Shown here: piece after piece, positions 53,340 to 62,516 of the stretch
Layout: each line of letters begins with the position of its first letter
Position numbering within the stretch: the first letter of the stretch is position 1
Origin: Flavobacteriaceae bacterium
Lineage (GTDB): Bacteria > Bacteroidota > Bacteroidia > Flavobacteriales > Flavobacteriaceae
Length of the DNA: 64,000 nucleotides
Direction of reading: 5' to 3'
Assembly: GCA_947488595.1 (NCBI GenBank)
Contig: CANKZI010000007.1
Span: 1 to 64,000, forward strand
Notes under the pieces: model-generated
Seen by the model: the letters and a program-made list of their open reading frames with translations, nothing else
The model's database searches: none
Told to the model about the DNA's origin: nothing
Program-made: the position numbers and the translations under genes

Positions 53340-53362
53340 AACCCCAATTTTGCGATGGGGTT
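53340..53362 (-). terminator. Terminator after the DUF4139/plug protein
   Basis: AACCCCA (53340-53346) pairs with TGGGGTT (53356-53362), 9-base loop. Read on the minus strand it runs into T's (complement of 53334-53341), 8 bases after the stop at 53370. Confidence 0.83.
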
Positions 53363-53369
53363 CTTGATG

Positions 53370-55217
53370 TTATAAATTATCAATCGTTTTGTCTTTTGGA
53401 TATTTGATTTTATAACTTATTCGGATTTTTTTGGTTTCGTTGGACTTTAAATTCAAATCCCAAGTCATGATTCCAGTTTCAACATTGATTTTTGCATTGT
53501 CACTTTCTTTGAGTTCAATCTCAATTTCTTTGTCAGAAGACAACGGATATTGGTCTTTCAACAACAGTTGAACTGCTTCTTTTTTGTTGTTTCTAACAGT
53601 AATATCATAGGTAAATGTTTGCTCTTTTTTGGAAGACAAAAATTTGGTGCCCGATCTGTCCACCACTTTCTCACGTTGGATACTGATTTTTTTGTCTCTT
53701 CCCATACTCAAACTCAAAGTGTCAGAAGTTTGATTTGGATTAATGAACGTTTTGCCAACATACAAGCCTTCAAAAATAATATTGGCTTCGCCTTGCAATA
53801 AATTGTATTTGGAATAATCATTAATTTCTGCCAACAAAAACGCTTCTTTTTCTACTCTTGGCGCAGCATAATATTTATAAGTTGCTGGCAATTCGATGGC
53901 TTTTAACGCCACACTGTGTGCTTTGCCGTTGGACAAAATATCATACGGAATATCAATATCAAATGAAATGTTGAGTTGGTTTTCTGAAATTTCAGTATAA
54001 TCATCCATTCCTTGTTTGGTTGAAACTACCACCACACCATTTGCTCCTCTGTTTCCATAAATTGAAGTAGCAGAAGCATCTTTCAAAACAGAAATATTCT
54101 TAATTTGATGTTGTTTAAGACTTCTGAATCCTTCTTCATCTACAGGAACTCCATCAACAATATATAGCGGTTGATTTTCACCATTAATGCTTCCTACGCC
54201 CCTTAAAATTATTTTCTCTTCTGCACCTGGCTGTCCTCGCCCTGTGTTGACATTTAAACCCGCCACTTGTCCTTGCAAACTTTTAATCAAATCCGATTCT
54301 TTATCTCCATCTCTATAAACTCTTCTACTTTTTTTATAATATTCTTCCAAACTAACAAAACTCAAAAACCAAGGATTCAATTCTGGCGATTGGTTGTTTT
54401 GGTTGGGATTGCCACTAGACAATGTCAATTTTACTTGTTTCCAATCGATGCCTGAGTTTTGAACCACTTTTGCTTTATACATCATGTCGATTGGTTCCGC
54501 AATGCTGTTGGCGCGCAAATCATAAAAAGGTTGCCATGACGCATTCGAGGTGATATAATTGATATCGAAGTTAACAGTACCAGCCACTTCATTCATAACT
54601 TGTAAAACCAATTTTCCTTCAGAAGTTTTTTCTTCGTTTTGCGAAGTGATTTCGAGTTTGTTTTTCAAATTGCCCAATAATTCATTCAGCTTCATCGTTT
54701 TTTCTGCTAAAACATCATAATTGTTGCTGACTTCGGTTCTTTTCAATTTGTAATAATCAACCATTTTCATTAATTCGGCAACACTTAAACCCGAATTTAC
54801 GCCCGAAACTTGCTGGTTTTTATCTAACATTTCAATCGTTTTGGCTTCGGCATTTTTGGCATTATTGATTTTGAGTATTTCTTTTTCAATAATTTTAATG
54901 CTGTCGCGCACTCTTTTTACCGATGGCGCATTTTCATCGGCTTCATATTCACTGATATAATTATTGGTAAACTGCACCGAAAGTACGGTCACGTTTGAAG
55001 GTGCGCCAATTTGAATTGTGTTTTCGTTCAAATAATCAGCGACATTTTTAATGACAATTTCACTTGTGCCTTTGGGTAAAATTGCCGAAGTCGTTTGTCC
55101 GATTTCAGCCGAATTAAAATAAACAGTTGCCGATTTGACTTTGGCCGTCGTGAAGATGGGTTTTTGTGCTTGAACCAAACTCTGAATTAACAATAGTAAC
55201 AGCAATACTTTTTTCAT
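53370..55217 (-). CDS. DUF4139 (mucoidy-inhibitor MuiA-like) protein with an inserted TonB-receptor plug domain
   Basis: 615 residues. Signal peptide (MKKVLLLLLLIQSLVQAQ). Residues 20-110 are a DUF4140-type N-terminal domain (ATVYFNSAEIGQTTSAILPK), 110-200 a coiled-coil helix, then DUF4139 begins (NYITSNASWQPFYDLRANSI, GIDWKQVKLTLSSGNPNQN). It is interrupted at about 308-402 by a domain that is plainly a SusC-type TonB plug: DLIKSLQGQVAGLNVNTGRG, ILRGVGSINGENQPLYIVDG, NISVLKDASATSIYGNRGAN, GVVVVSTKQG. DUF4139 resumes at 415-612. No beta-barrel follows, so the plug is not closing a channel. The function of either part here is unknown. Confidence 0.82.
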   Translation of the reverse strand: MKKVLLLLLLIQSLVQAQKPIFTTAKVKSATVYFNSAEIGQTTSAILPKGTSEIVIKNVADYLNENTIQIGAPSNVTVLSVQFTNNYISEYEADENAPSVKRVRDSIKIIEKEILKINNAKNAEAKTIEMLDKNQQVSGVNSGLSVAELMKMVDYYKLKRTEVSNNYDVLAEKTMKLNELLGNLKNKLEITSQNEEKTSEGKLVLQVMNEVAGTVNFDINYITSNASWQPFYDLRANSIAEPIDMMYKAKVVQNSGIDWKQVKLTLSSGNPNQNNQSPELNPWFLSFVSLEEYYKKSRRVYRDGDKESDLIKSLQGQVAGLNVNTGRGQPGAEEKIILRGVGSINGENQPLYIVDGVPVDEEGFRSLKQHQIKNISVLKDASATSIYGNRGANGVVVVSTKQGMDDYTEISENQLNISFDIDIPYDILSNGKAHSVALKAIELPATYKYYAAPRVEKEAFLLAEINDYSKYNLLQGEANIIFEGLYVGKTFINPNQTSDTLSLSMGRDKKISIQREKVVDRSGTKFLSSKKEQTFTYDITVRNNKKEAVQLLLKDQYPLSSDKEIEIELKESDNAKINVETGIMTWDLNLKSNETKKIRISYKIKYPKDKTIDNL

Positions 55218-55292
55218 ATTTTAAGGTTTATAAGGGTTCTTTTATTAGAGTAAAAAAAAGTAAAAAGGCTGGGCATAAAATTAATTTTTCTG

Positions 55293-57266
55293 CTAAAAGC
55301 CAAATTCTTCATCGATCGCCATGGTGTCAATTGCAATTGTGTCTTTTTCTGTCAATCGAATAAATGATTTGGCGTTTCCAGAAATGATAACAGGTTGCGA
55401 TTTATAAATGGTATCATCGGCCGACAAAAGTCCTCTACGCAACATCAAATTGGTCAAATATTTTTGTTTTGTTATCGCAAATCCTCGCAAATTACCATCG
55501 CCATCAAATTGGTACATGAATTTTTTGGGACTCGGAATGATAGAAGCCAAATACAAACATTCGTTCAAGGTCAATTCGGATGGATTTTTTTGAAAATAAA
55601 AACGACTTGCTTCACCAATGCCGTAAACATTTGGTCCCCATTCGATGACGTTAAAATAGACTTCTAACATCCGTTCTTTGCTCGAAATACGATTGTTTTC
55701 AAGAATATAAACCAACAAAATTTCTTCTAATTTACGCGACAATGTTTTCTGACGTGTTAAAAAAACATTTTTAATCAATTGCATGCTAATTGTGCTTGCA
55801 CCACGCGAAAATTTCTTGGTTTTTATATTTTTTATAATCGATTGTTTGAATGCTTCGCCTATAAAACCATTGTGCGAAAAGAAAGAAGGATCTTCAGTGG
55901 TCAACACGCTTTTTCTTAAATAAGGTGAAATCTGATGCAATGGCGTGTAATTTGGATTGGACAAACCTACTAAAACTGGACGTTGCGGAATGTCATTCAC
56001 TATCGCCCTATATACAAAATCCGAGTTGAGTTTATTGAGATTTGCTGCGCCAAATTTGGTAATCTTTAGGTTTTCTTTGTTCAATTTGCTATCAAAAACC
56101 AATTGCTTTGGATTGTTTTTGTTGAACATAAAATTTAATGTGTAATTAAAATTACCTTCGGCTTCCATGCCTTGAAAATTAGCAAACAAACCATCTGGTA
56201 GTGAAGTAATAAAATCTTGTGCTTTCATTTTTGGAATGGCCACTTTGAGGTTATATATCGTATCTTCTTTGGTTTCGTATGCCAAATACGGATGGAACTT
56301 TATTTTGTTCAATTCGACTGTTGAACTGCTGTCTAAGGCAATAAAATCCTTACCTAACAAAAAATGATAATTAAATTTTGCGTTTTTAATAACGACATCT
56401 TTACTGGCAATTTTGGGATGATTGATTTTCAAATTTGCAATTGAAGTAAAACCGTCAATGCGCAATTCGTCTCCATTCCTATCGATATTTTCGACATTCA
56501 ACCGAATGGAATCAAAACTGGATTTAAGGTTGAATCTTTCGTCAAAATAGGGCATTTTTATGGCGCCTGTATCCAAATTAAAAAAGCCAATATCAGTTTT
56601 GTTATTTCGTGGATCTGCGAAACCTTTGATGCGCCAACGTTGGGCAAAAGTGTTGGTTTGCACATTAATTTTGGTATCGAGTTGCTTGTCAATCAATATT
56701 AAGTTTTTGATGTCGATGGTTGCTTTTTTGCCGTTATCATCCAATTTAAAAGATAAATTTTCAAGTCGCATATCCGTCGGAATCAAGTCCAAAGCCTTAG
56801 AAATAATGCGATAAGCAAAATCGGCGTAATCTCGTTTTTCGTTAGTTGTTTCAGTTTCGGCTACTTTAATGTTGTCTTTTTTTAAAAAAGCTTCAAAGTT
56901 TTTGCCTTTTTTATTTTTAATCAATTGTACAAAACCATTACTGATTTCGAGCGTTCCCAATTGAATATCGCCAACCAATAAATGCCAAAAACTGACACTT
57001 GTTTTCATTTTTTGAATTTTGAAAATGGTATCCGCATCTTTTGGAACCAAAGCGATTTCGGTCAACCTAATTCCAGTAAAACCATCAAATTTGGCTTCTT
57101 TTACAGAAAAAGTACTGCTGTATTCGTTGTCGATTTTTTTGGTTACTTTGGCAATGGCTTGCTGCAAAAGCGTATTTCTGAAAACAAAAAAAACGATGAC
57201 AATGGTAAAGAAAATTGCCAGTAGTATTTTTGTAAAAAGAAAAAATTTTTGTTTTTTGCTTCTCAT
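55293..57266 (-). CDS. AsmA-like / GT51 peptidoglycan transglycosylase fusion
   Basis: 657 residues. An N-terminal membrane helix (about 10-30) is followed by about 400 residues of beta-rich AsmA/DUF748-like sequence (IQLGTLEISNGFVQLIKNKK, IKGFADPRNNKTDIGFFNLD). Residues about 440-600 form a GT51 domain: catalytic Glu458 in TTEDPSFFSHNGFIG, GASTISMQLIKNVFLTRQKT, RKLEEILLVYILE, MLEVYFNVIEWGPNVYGIGE, RFYFQKNPSELTLNECLYLA. It polymerises lipid II into glycan strands. No transpeptidase domain. The large extracytoplasmic AsmA-like region would be on the periplasmic side; its role is not known. A 75-base gap separates it from the DUF4139 gene downstream. Confidence 0.85.
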   Translation of the reverse strand: MRSKKQKFFLFTKILLAIFFTIVIVFFVFRNTLLQQAIAKVTKKIDNEYSSTFSVKEAKFDGFTGIRLTEIALVPKDADTIFKIQKMKTSVSFWHLLVGDIQLGTLEISNGFVQLIKNKKGKNFEAFLKKDNIKVAETETTNEKRDYADFAYRIISKALDLIPTDMRLENLSFKLDDNGKKATIDIKNLILIDKQLDTKINVQTNTFAQRWRIKGFADPRNNKTDIGFFNLDTGAIKMPYFDERFNLKSSFDSIRLNVENIDRNGDELRIDGFTSIANLKINHPKIASKDVVIKNAKFNYHFLLGKDFIALDSSSTVELNKIKFHPYLAYETKEDTIYNLKVAIPKMKAQDFITSLPDGLFANFQGMEAEGNFNYTLNFMFNKNNPKQLVFDSKLNKENLKITKFGAANLNKLNSDFVYRAIVNDIPQRPVLVGLSNPNYTPLHQISPYLRKSVLTTEDPSFFSHNGFIGEAFKQSIIKNIKTKKFSRGASTISMQLIKNVFLTRQKTLSRKLEEILLVYILENNRISSKERMLEVYFNVIEWGPNVYGIGEASRFYFQKNPSELTLNECLYLASIIPSPKKFMYQFDGDGNLRGFAITKQKYLTNLMLRRGLLSADDTIYKSQPVIISGNAKSFIRLTEKDTIAIDTMAIDEEFGF

Positions 57267-57479
57267 TATTTTGTTTAAAAAAAGCCATCAATTGTTGTAA
57301 TTGTAGCTTTTATTTTAATCTGATTTTTATGTTTTTTTTGATGGATGTTAATTAATTCTCTTTTTCGAGAATTGTTCTTATTTTTTAAAACTTCATTTTC
57401 TTTTTAGTTAACAATCAATTCGGTTAATTCGAGTTGCATGTCCATAATGCAATTTATTGTTTATTCAAAGATAAGTAAA

Positions 57480-58841
57480 TTAGCCAAACAAATCGGCCAC
57501 CACATCTTCAATTTTGGTCACCAAACTGATTTTGATTCCCGAATTTTTTAATGAAATTTTGTTGTATTTGGAGACAAAAATCGTAGAAAAACCCAATTTT
57601 TCAGCTTCTTGAATGCGCTGGTCCACACGGTTTACGGGACGAATTTCGCCTGAAAGTCCAACTTCGCCTGCAAAGCAAAAGTCTTTACCAACCGGAATAT
57701 CTTCATTTGACGAAAGTATGGCTGCCACGACTGCCAAATCGATGGCTGGATCATCAACAGAAATGCCGCCTGTTACATTCAAAAAAACGTCTTTGGTGCC
57801 CAAACGAAAACCGGCCCTTTTTTCTAAGACGGCCAAAATCATATTCAGTCTTTTGGCGTTGTAACCCGTTGTGCTGCGCTGTGGTGTTCCATACACTGCT
57901 ATCGAAACCACAGCTCGAATTTCAATCATCAACGGTCGCATACCTTCGAGCGTTGAAGCAATTGCAGTTCCTGATAATTCTTCGTTTTTATGTGATATTA
58001 ATATTTCTGACGGATTTGAAACTTCTCGTAGGCCAGTGCCTTGCATTTCGTAGATTCCGAGTTCTGCTGTAGAGCCAAAACGGTTTTTCAGAGAGCGTAA
58101 TATTCTGTAAACGTGGTTCCTGTCGCCTTCAAATTGCAAAACTGTATCTACCATGTGTTCCAATATTTTTGGTCCAGCGATACTTCCGTCTTTGGTGATG
58201 TGTCCGATTAAAATAACAGGAACATTAGATTCTTTGGCAAATTTTATCAATTCTGCTGTGCATTCTCTAATTTGAGAAATGCTTCCAGGCGAAGATTCAA
58301 TATAATCGGTGTGTAGGGTTTGAATAGAATCGATGATAACAATTTCGGGTTCAATTTCTTGAATTTGTCGGAAAATATTTTGGGTTTTGGTTTCGGTCAA
58401 AATATAGCAATTATCACCATTGGGCGTGATTCTTTCGGCGCGCATTTTTATTTGTTTCTGACTTTCTTCGCCCGAAACATATAGCGTTCTGTAGGGTAGT
58501 TTAAGTGATATTTGTAACAATAACGTGCTTTTTCCAATGCCTGGTTCACCGCCTAAAAGAATGAGGGATCCAGGAACAATTCCGCCGCCAAGTACACGAT
58601 TCAGTTCGCCATCACAAGTATCCATTCGGATTTCTTGGGTGGCATCGATTTCGTGAATTTTTAGTGGTTTGGTTGCTTTTTTAACGTCAGACGTGGGTGC
58701 TTTCCATGCAGTTTTTTCTTCTTTTTGGATAATTTCTTCTGCAATCGTATTCCATTCCTTACAAGCGTTGCACTGTCCTTGCCATTTGGCATATTGGGCA
58801 CCACAATTTTGACAAAAAAAAGTAGTTTTTATTTTTGACAT
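57480..58841 (-). CDS. radA: DNA repair protein RadA
   Basis: A RecA-like DNA-dependent ATPase that helps branch migration during recombination. The 453 residues begin with a zinc finger (FCQNCGAQYAKWQGQCNACKEW) and continue with Walker A GGEPGIGKSTLLLQ, Walker B IVIIDSIQTLH and the RadA-specific KNRFG motif in SLKNRFGSTAELGIYEM. A Lon-protease-like C-terminal domain ends the protein (GEVGLSGEIRPVNRVDQRI). It is 3 bases downstream of the esterase-like gene on the same strand. Confidence 0.96.
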   Translation of the reverse strand: MSKIKTTFFCQNCGAQYAKWQGQCNACKEWNTIAEEIIQKEEKTAWKAPTSDVKKATKPLKIHEIDATQEIRMDTCDGELNRVLGGGIVPGSLILLGGEPGIGKSTLLLQISLKLPYRTLYVSGEESQKQIKMRAERITPNGDNCYILTETKTQNIFRQIQEIEPEIVIIDSIQTLHTDYIESSPGSISQIRECTAELIKFAKESNVPVILIGHITKDGSIAGPKILEHMVDTVLQFEGDRNHVYRILRSLKNRFGSTAELGIYEMQGTGLREVSNPSEILISHKNEELSGTAIASTLEGMRPLMIEIRAVVSIAVYGTPQRSTTGYNAKRLNMILAVLEKRAGFRLGTKDVFLNVTGGISVDDPAIDLAVVAAILSSNEDIPVGKDFCFAGEVGLSGEIRPVNRVDQRIQEAEKLGFSTIFVSKYNKISLKNSGIKISLVTKIEDVVADLFG

Positions 58842-58844
58842 GTA

Positions 58845-60068
58845 TTAGGTTTTTTTTTCTTCAACGGGCGGATCTGCTGGCGTCTCTTGAATAGTCTCTT
58901 GAATAGTCTCTTTTGGCTTATCGTTTTTGGAGCCTGATTTTAATACATCGGCTCTTTCAAGCATCATGTCTTTGGTTAAATCGCCAATTTCATCCATCAA
59001 ATAGGCATTTTGGTAGGATTTTGCTGCTTTTTTATAATCGCCAGTTTTTTCATAATACATGGCCAAATGGTAATTACTCAGCATTGACTTTGGATAAGAT
59101 TTTCTCGAAATTGCAGACAATTTTTCGAACTCACTGTATGCTTTGTTTTTTAAAATCGCGGCTTCAATAGCTTTAAAATCATTTACTCTTATAGGCATTT
59201 TTGTGCCGTAAGCTTTTTCAATAACATCATATTTTTGAGTCAAATAAGCAACATAATCTTTTTGTAAAACGACTATTTTTTCGTCGAATTCTGTTGCAGA
59301 AATGGGTTGGTATACCGAAAAAATATGGTACAATGCATTTGGAATGGCATACAAAACCATCGAATAATGAGAAGCACCTTTGAACTCATCGTAGCGATAA
59401 TATAAATTTGGATTTTTGACTGTTTTTAAGTTGGTATCTAAAGTCTGAATGCCTTTTAGATTGAATTTTAAATCGCCATCGGCAGCAGCATGATAGTAAA
59501 AGATAGGATTTTTGGCATTTTGCAACATTACCGGAATGCGCTCCATCATTTGCGCCTCAAATTCGGCACTAAAGGAAATATAAGCGTCAAAAAGTGGATT
59601 TTCTTTGTACAAAAATAAATTCATAAATCCGGCGGTTATGTCATGACCACCAATGATTTTAAATGGTGAAATTCGGTATTTTTTTTCGAGTGCAGGAAGC
59701 AGTTCGAGACCAATGAATTCAAAAAAGGCAGCGCCAGTTTCAACAGGAAGTCCTGCTTCATCCATAACACAATCGGCTTCTCGCTCATCATTTTTATTTT
59801 GATCAATACCAACAATTATTACTTCTGGAAGGTCATCCCAATAGTTGCCATAGGCAAAATTTCCATCAAAAGCATCAAAAAGATATTCGCCATCTAATAA
59901 AATTAAGAGTGGGTATTTTTTGTCTTTTTCTTTATAATAAGATAATGGAAGTGAAACCGTAAAATGTCTATCGACATTCAGTTTTTCTGAAAAAATGGTG
60001 TCTTTCGTTCTTTGCGAAAAGAGCGAAACGCCAAACAAAATCGTGAGTAAAAGCATTATTTTCTTCAT
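58845..60068 (-). CDS. Esterase-fold (PF00756-like) protein with a missing nucleophile and TPR-like C-terminus
   Basis: 407 residues with a signal peptide (MKKIMLLLTILFGVSLFSQ). The central part matches the Esterase/IroE-Fes type alpha/beta-hydrolase: YPLLILLDGEYLFDA, VIIVGIDQNKNDEREADCVM, KYRISPFKIIGGHDITAGF. The expected nucleophile motif GHSxGG reads GHDITAG at 141-147, with Asp143 in place of Ser. A distal His is visible (FKGASHYSMV), so the catalytic triad is incomplete and hydrolysis is unlikely. The C-terminal part (MLSNYHLAMYYEKTGDYKKA, AAKSYQNAYLMDEIG) resembles a tetratricopeptide pair. It ends in a short KETIQE repeat. It probably shares a transcript with radA. Confidence 0.78.
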   Translation of the reverse strand: MKKIMLLLTILFGVSLFSQRTKDTIFSEKLNVDRHFTVSLPLSYYKEKDKKYPLLILLDGEYLFDAFDGNFAYGNYWDDLPEVIIVGIDQNKNDEREADCVMDEAGLPVETGAAFFEFIGLELLPALEKKYRISPFKIIGGHDITAGFMNLFLYKENPLFDAYISFSAEFEAQMMERIPVMLQNAKNPIFYYHAAADGDLKFNLKGIQTLDTNLKTVKNPNLYYRYDEFKGASHYSMVLYAIPNALYHIFSVYQPISATEFDEKIVVLQKDYVAYLTQKYDVIEKAYGTKMPIRVNDFKAIEAAILKNKAYSEFEKLSAISRKSYPKSMLSNYHLAMYYEKTGDYKKAAKSYQNAYLMDEIGDLTKDMMLERADVLKSGSKNDKPKETIQETIQETPADPPVEEKKT

Positions 60069-60229
60069 AACAAATCTATCTTTTTGATTTCCTCAAATCA
60101 ATTCGGATTTGCAAGATAATAAATAATACGTTTGTGATTTCAAGCGGTATTAAAAATCTGAGATTTAAGGTTTAATTTAAGACCAAATTAATCATGATTG
60201 TAAGATCAGAAATTTAAAATAAATAATTT

Positions 60230-61192
60230 TTATTTACTTTTTAGCAATGGTAACAGCAAATAAGAAAGCAAACCCATAACGATGGTAAATAGCGTTTGAG
60301 AAGTCCAAACGAGCCATCCGAAAGCCGTTCCGATGTCGTTTGAAATTCCGTAAAGTGAAAAAATCAATGCTATAGATAATGGATAAGCGCCCAAACCACC
60401 ATTTGAAAAACCTACTGCTAGACTGCCAAAAATAAATCCCATCAGCACAATGTTAAAACCAATTGTTGCGGTTTCTGATAAGGCGAAAATGGTAACATAA
60501 AACATCATTAAATAAGCGAACCATATAAAAAACGAATGCAAAACGTACTTCCATCGGTCTTTCATTTTGTAGATACTAAAAATACCTTCCAGTAATCCCG
60601 ATAGCTTTTGTTTGAGTTTTTGGATGATTTTCCATTCGGCATAAATCCAAATCCAAATAAAGATTATAAATAAGACAATCATGGCAAAAATGGCCGTCAA
60701 GATGGTGTCGAATGAAATATTTTTGGTTTTTAAAAAACGATAAAGCGTGTCAAATTGAGATACAAAACCAACAATAACAAATAAAAAAAAAATTAATAAA
60801 TCAACGATTCTTTCGGCTACAATTGTTCCAAAAGCCTTGTCAAAAGGCACTTCTTCGTATTTTTTTATCAAAGCTGCTCGTGTAATTTCGCCAGAGCGTG
60901 GAATTGTAAGATTGACCAGATAGGAAACGCAAACCGTAAAAAAATTATTGTGAAATTTGGTTTGATAGCCCAAATGATTGAGTGCATACTTCCACCGATA
61001 AGCCCTTGACCAATAGCCTAATATTGAAATAATAAGTGATAAATAAATATAAGAGTAATTGGCTTTCTTAAAGCAAATTTTTATTTTAACAACTTCATCT
61101 GCGGTTAAAGTACTGAACTGATAGTATATGATTGCGATTCCAATTAAAAGAGGAAGCAGAATGGAAAGCCATTTACTAATTTGTTTCTTCAC
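60230..61192 (-). CDS. Lysylphosphatidylglycerol-synthase-TM / flippase-like membrane protein
   Basis: 320 residues with seven or eight transmembrane helices and no soluble transferase domain. The pattern matches the UPF0104/AglD2 family (YWSRAYRWKYALNHLGYQTK, LVNLTIPRSGEITRAALIKK, GFSNGGLGAYPLSIALIFSL). It may move a lipid or lipid-linked sugar across the membrane. The last codons run into panD, whose stop is 3 bases from its start, so it is translated with the pantothenate genes. Why it is there is not clear; a shared operon in flavobacteria is known. Confidence 0.85.
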   Translation of the reverse strand: MKKQISKWLSILLPLLIGIAIIYYQFSTLTADEVVKIKICFKKANYSYIYLSLIISILGYWSRAYRWKYALNHLGYQTKFHNNFFTVCVSYLVNLTIPRSGEITRAALIKKYEEVPFDKAFGTIVAERIVDLLIFFLFVIVGFVSQFDTLYRFLKTKNISFDTILTAIFAMIVLFIIFIWIWIYAEWKIIQKLKQKLSGLLEGIFSIYKMKDRWKYVLHSFFIWFAYLMMFYVTIFALSETATIGFNIVLMGFIFGSLAVGFSNGGLGAYPLSIALIFSLYGISNDIGTAFGWLVWTSQTLFTIVMGLLSYLLLPLLKSK

Positions 61193-61195
61193 GAT

Positions 61196-61546
61196 TTAGG
61201 TCAAAGAATTGTCTTTTTCGTTTGGAAAAACCAAAGCAGGACGAAATGTTTTTGCAGCTTCTAAATCTAAAATTCCGTAAGCAATAATAATTACAATATC
61301 ACCTTTTTGTACTTTTCGAGCGGCGGGTCCGTTGAGCGTGATTTCGCCACTATTGCGATTGCCTTTGATGGCATAAGTTTCTAAACGCTCACCGTTATTA
61401 ATGTTCACGATGGCTACTTTTTCGCCTTCGATAATATTTGAGGCTTCCATCAAAGCTTCGTCAATGGTAATACTGCCAATATAATTTAAATCTGCTCCAG
61501 TAACCGTAACGCGGTGAATTTTGGATTTTACTACTTGAATTTGCAT
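61196..61546 (-). CDS. panD: Aspartate 1-decarboxylase
   Basis: Makes beta-alanine from aspartate for pantothenate. The 116 residues contain the self-cleavage site Gly24-Ser25 in [14 protein letters not shown], which generates the pyruvoyl cofactor from Ser25. The catalytic Tyr/Arg region and the GAAAR-like pattern ([20 protein letters not shown]) are in place. It lies between panC and the flippase-like gene. A -7 box ends only 5 bases before its start codon (61551-61558). Confidence 0.97.
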   Translation of the reverse strand: MQIQVVKSKIHRVTVTGADLNYIGSITIDEALMEASNIIEGEKVAIVNINNGERLETYAIKGNRNSGEITLNGPAARKVQKGDIVIIIAYGILDLEAAKTFRPALVFPNEKDNSLT

Positions 61547-61550
61547 GTGG

Positions 61551-61558
61551 CAAAGGTA
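61551..61558 (-). promoter_or_regulatory. -7 box for panD
   Basis: Complement reads TACCTTTG, a perfect TAnnTTTG, 4 bases before the panD start codon on the minus strand, within the panC-panD gap. The nearest TTG lies 22 bases upstream, so the -33 match is poor. It suggests an internal promoter giving a nearly leaderless panD transcript. Confidence 0.5.
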
Positions 61559-61559
61559 A

Positions 61560-62408
61560 TTAATTTAATGAAATAGTATCAATCAATCTGACTTCGTTAA
61601 CAAAAACGGCAATAAAAGCGCGGTATTTTTTGTTTTTACTTTTGCGAATACAAGGTAATAAAGTGGTTTCGTCTGCAATTTGAAAATAATCCAATTTGAA
61701 ATCTTTTTGTTGTGTTATTGTTTTTTTGATTGATTCAGAAATCACTTTAGCACTTTTTTTGCCAAACATTTCTTTGGTTTGAATTAAAATTTTATAAATG
61801 ATGGCGGCTTTTAGTTGTTCAGCAGCGGAAAGTCTTTGGTTTCGAGAACTCATTGCCAACCCGTTGGGTTCTCTAACAATGGGGTGCCCAATAATGTTTA
61901 CTGGCAACTTCAATTTTGCCACCATCTTTTTTATAATTTGCAATTGTTGAAAATCTTTTTCTCCAAAATAGGCATTTGTGGGATTTATAATTTCGAAAAG
62001 CCGTTTGACAATTGTGCCAACGCCGTTAAAATGACCTGGTCTAAATTGGCCTTCCATTTGGTTTTCTAGTCCTTCAAAATCAAAAGATTGCGAAATGGTT
62101 TTTCCTTCATAAATATCTTCAACATTGGGCGCATAGACGAGAACTGTATCGCTTATTGTCGCTATTTTCTCGACATCTTTTTCGAGTGTTCGGGGGTATT
62201 TTGCTAAATCTTCGGGATTGTTAAATTGGGTTGGATTTACAAAAATGCTCATTACTGTAATCTTATTTTCTTTTAAAGATTGCGCTATTAACGACAAATG
62301 GCCTTGGTGCAAAGCGCCCATTGTTGGTACAAAACCAATGGTTGTTTTTTGGCCTGAAATTGACTCCAAATGGACTTTCAAATCAATTTGTTTGTTGAAA
62401 ATGAGCAT
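61560..62408 (-). CDS. panC: Pantoate-beta-alanine ligase
   Basis: Joins pantoate and beta-alanine with ATP, the last step of pantothenate synthesis. The 282 residues have the nucleotidyl-transferase HIGH-type motif in [15 protein letters not shown], the loop [19 protein letters not shown], and [20 protein letters not shown] with the KDFQQ segment conserved. [16 protein letters not shown] is the KMSK-like loop. A TAAGTTTG -7 box (complement of 62432-62439) is 23 bases upstream. panC, panD and the flippase-like gene form a tight minus-strand operon. Confidence 0.97.
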   Translation of the reverse strand: MLIFNKQIDLKVHLESISGQKTTIGFVPTMGALHQGHLSLIAQSLKENKITVMSIFVNPTQFNNPEDLAKYPRTLEKDVEKIATISDTVLVYAPNVEDIYEGKTISQSFDFEGLENQMEGQFRPGHFNGVGTIVKRLFEIINPTNAYFGEKDFQQLQIIKKMVAKLKLPVNIIGHPIVREPNGLAMSSRNQRLSAAEQLKAAIIYKILIQTKEMFGKKSAKVISESIKKTITQQKDFKLDYFQIADETTLLPCIRKSKNKKYRAFIAVFVNEVRLIDTISLN

Positions 62409-62431
62409 GTGTAAAGAATTAAAATAAGATG

Positions 62432-62439
62432 CAAACTTA
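62432..62439 (-). promoter_or_regulatory. -7 box for the panC operon
   Basis: Complement reads TAAGTTTG, matching TAnnTTTG, 23 bases before the panC start. No TTG was seen at the ideal -33 spacing. It is divergent from the box at 62471-62478 for the GT5-like gene. Confidence 0.5.
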
Positions 62440-62470
62440 ATATTTTAGTTATTAAATCCATAAAAAAATG

Positions 62471-62478
62471 TACTTTTG
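62471..62478 (+). promoter_or_regulatory. -7 box for the glycogen-synthase-like gene
   Basis: TACTTTTG matches TAnnTTTG, 38 bases before the start codon at 62517. No -33 TTG at a standard spacing was found. Confidence 0.45.
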
Positions 62479-62516
62479 CATGTTTTTTATACGCAATACA
62501 CAAAGCACAAAACATT

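Noticed and set aside
58882..58912. A CRISPR-like or regulatory repeat
   Set aside because: Only 2.6 copies of 12 bases, no spacers, and it is in frame inside a gene.
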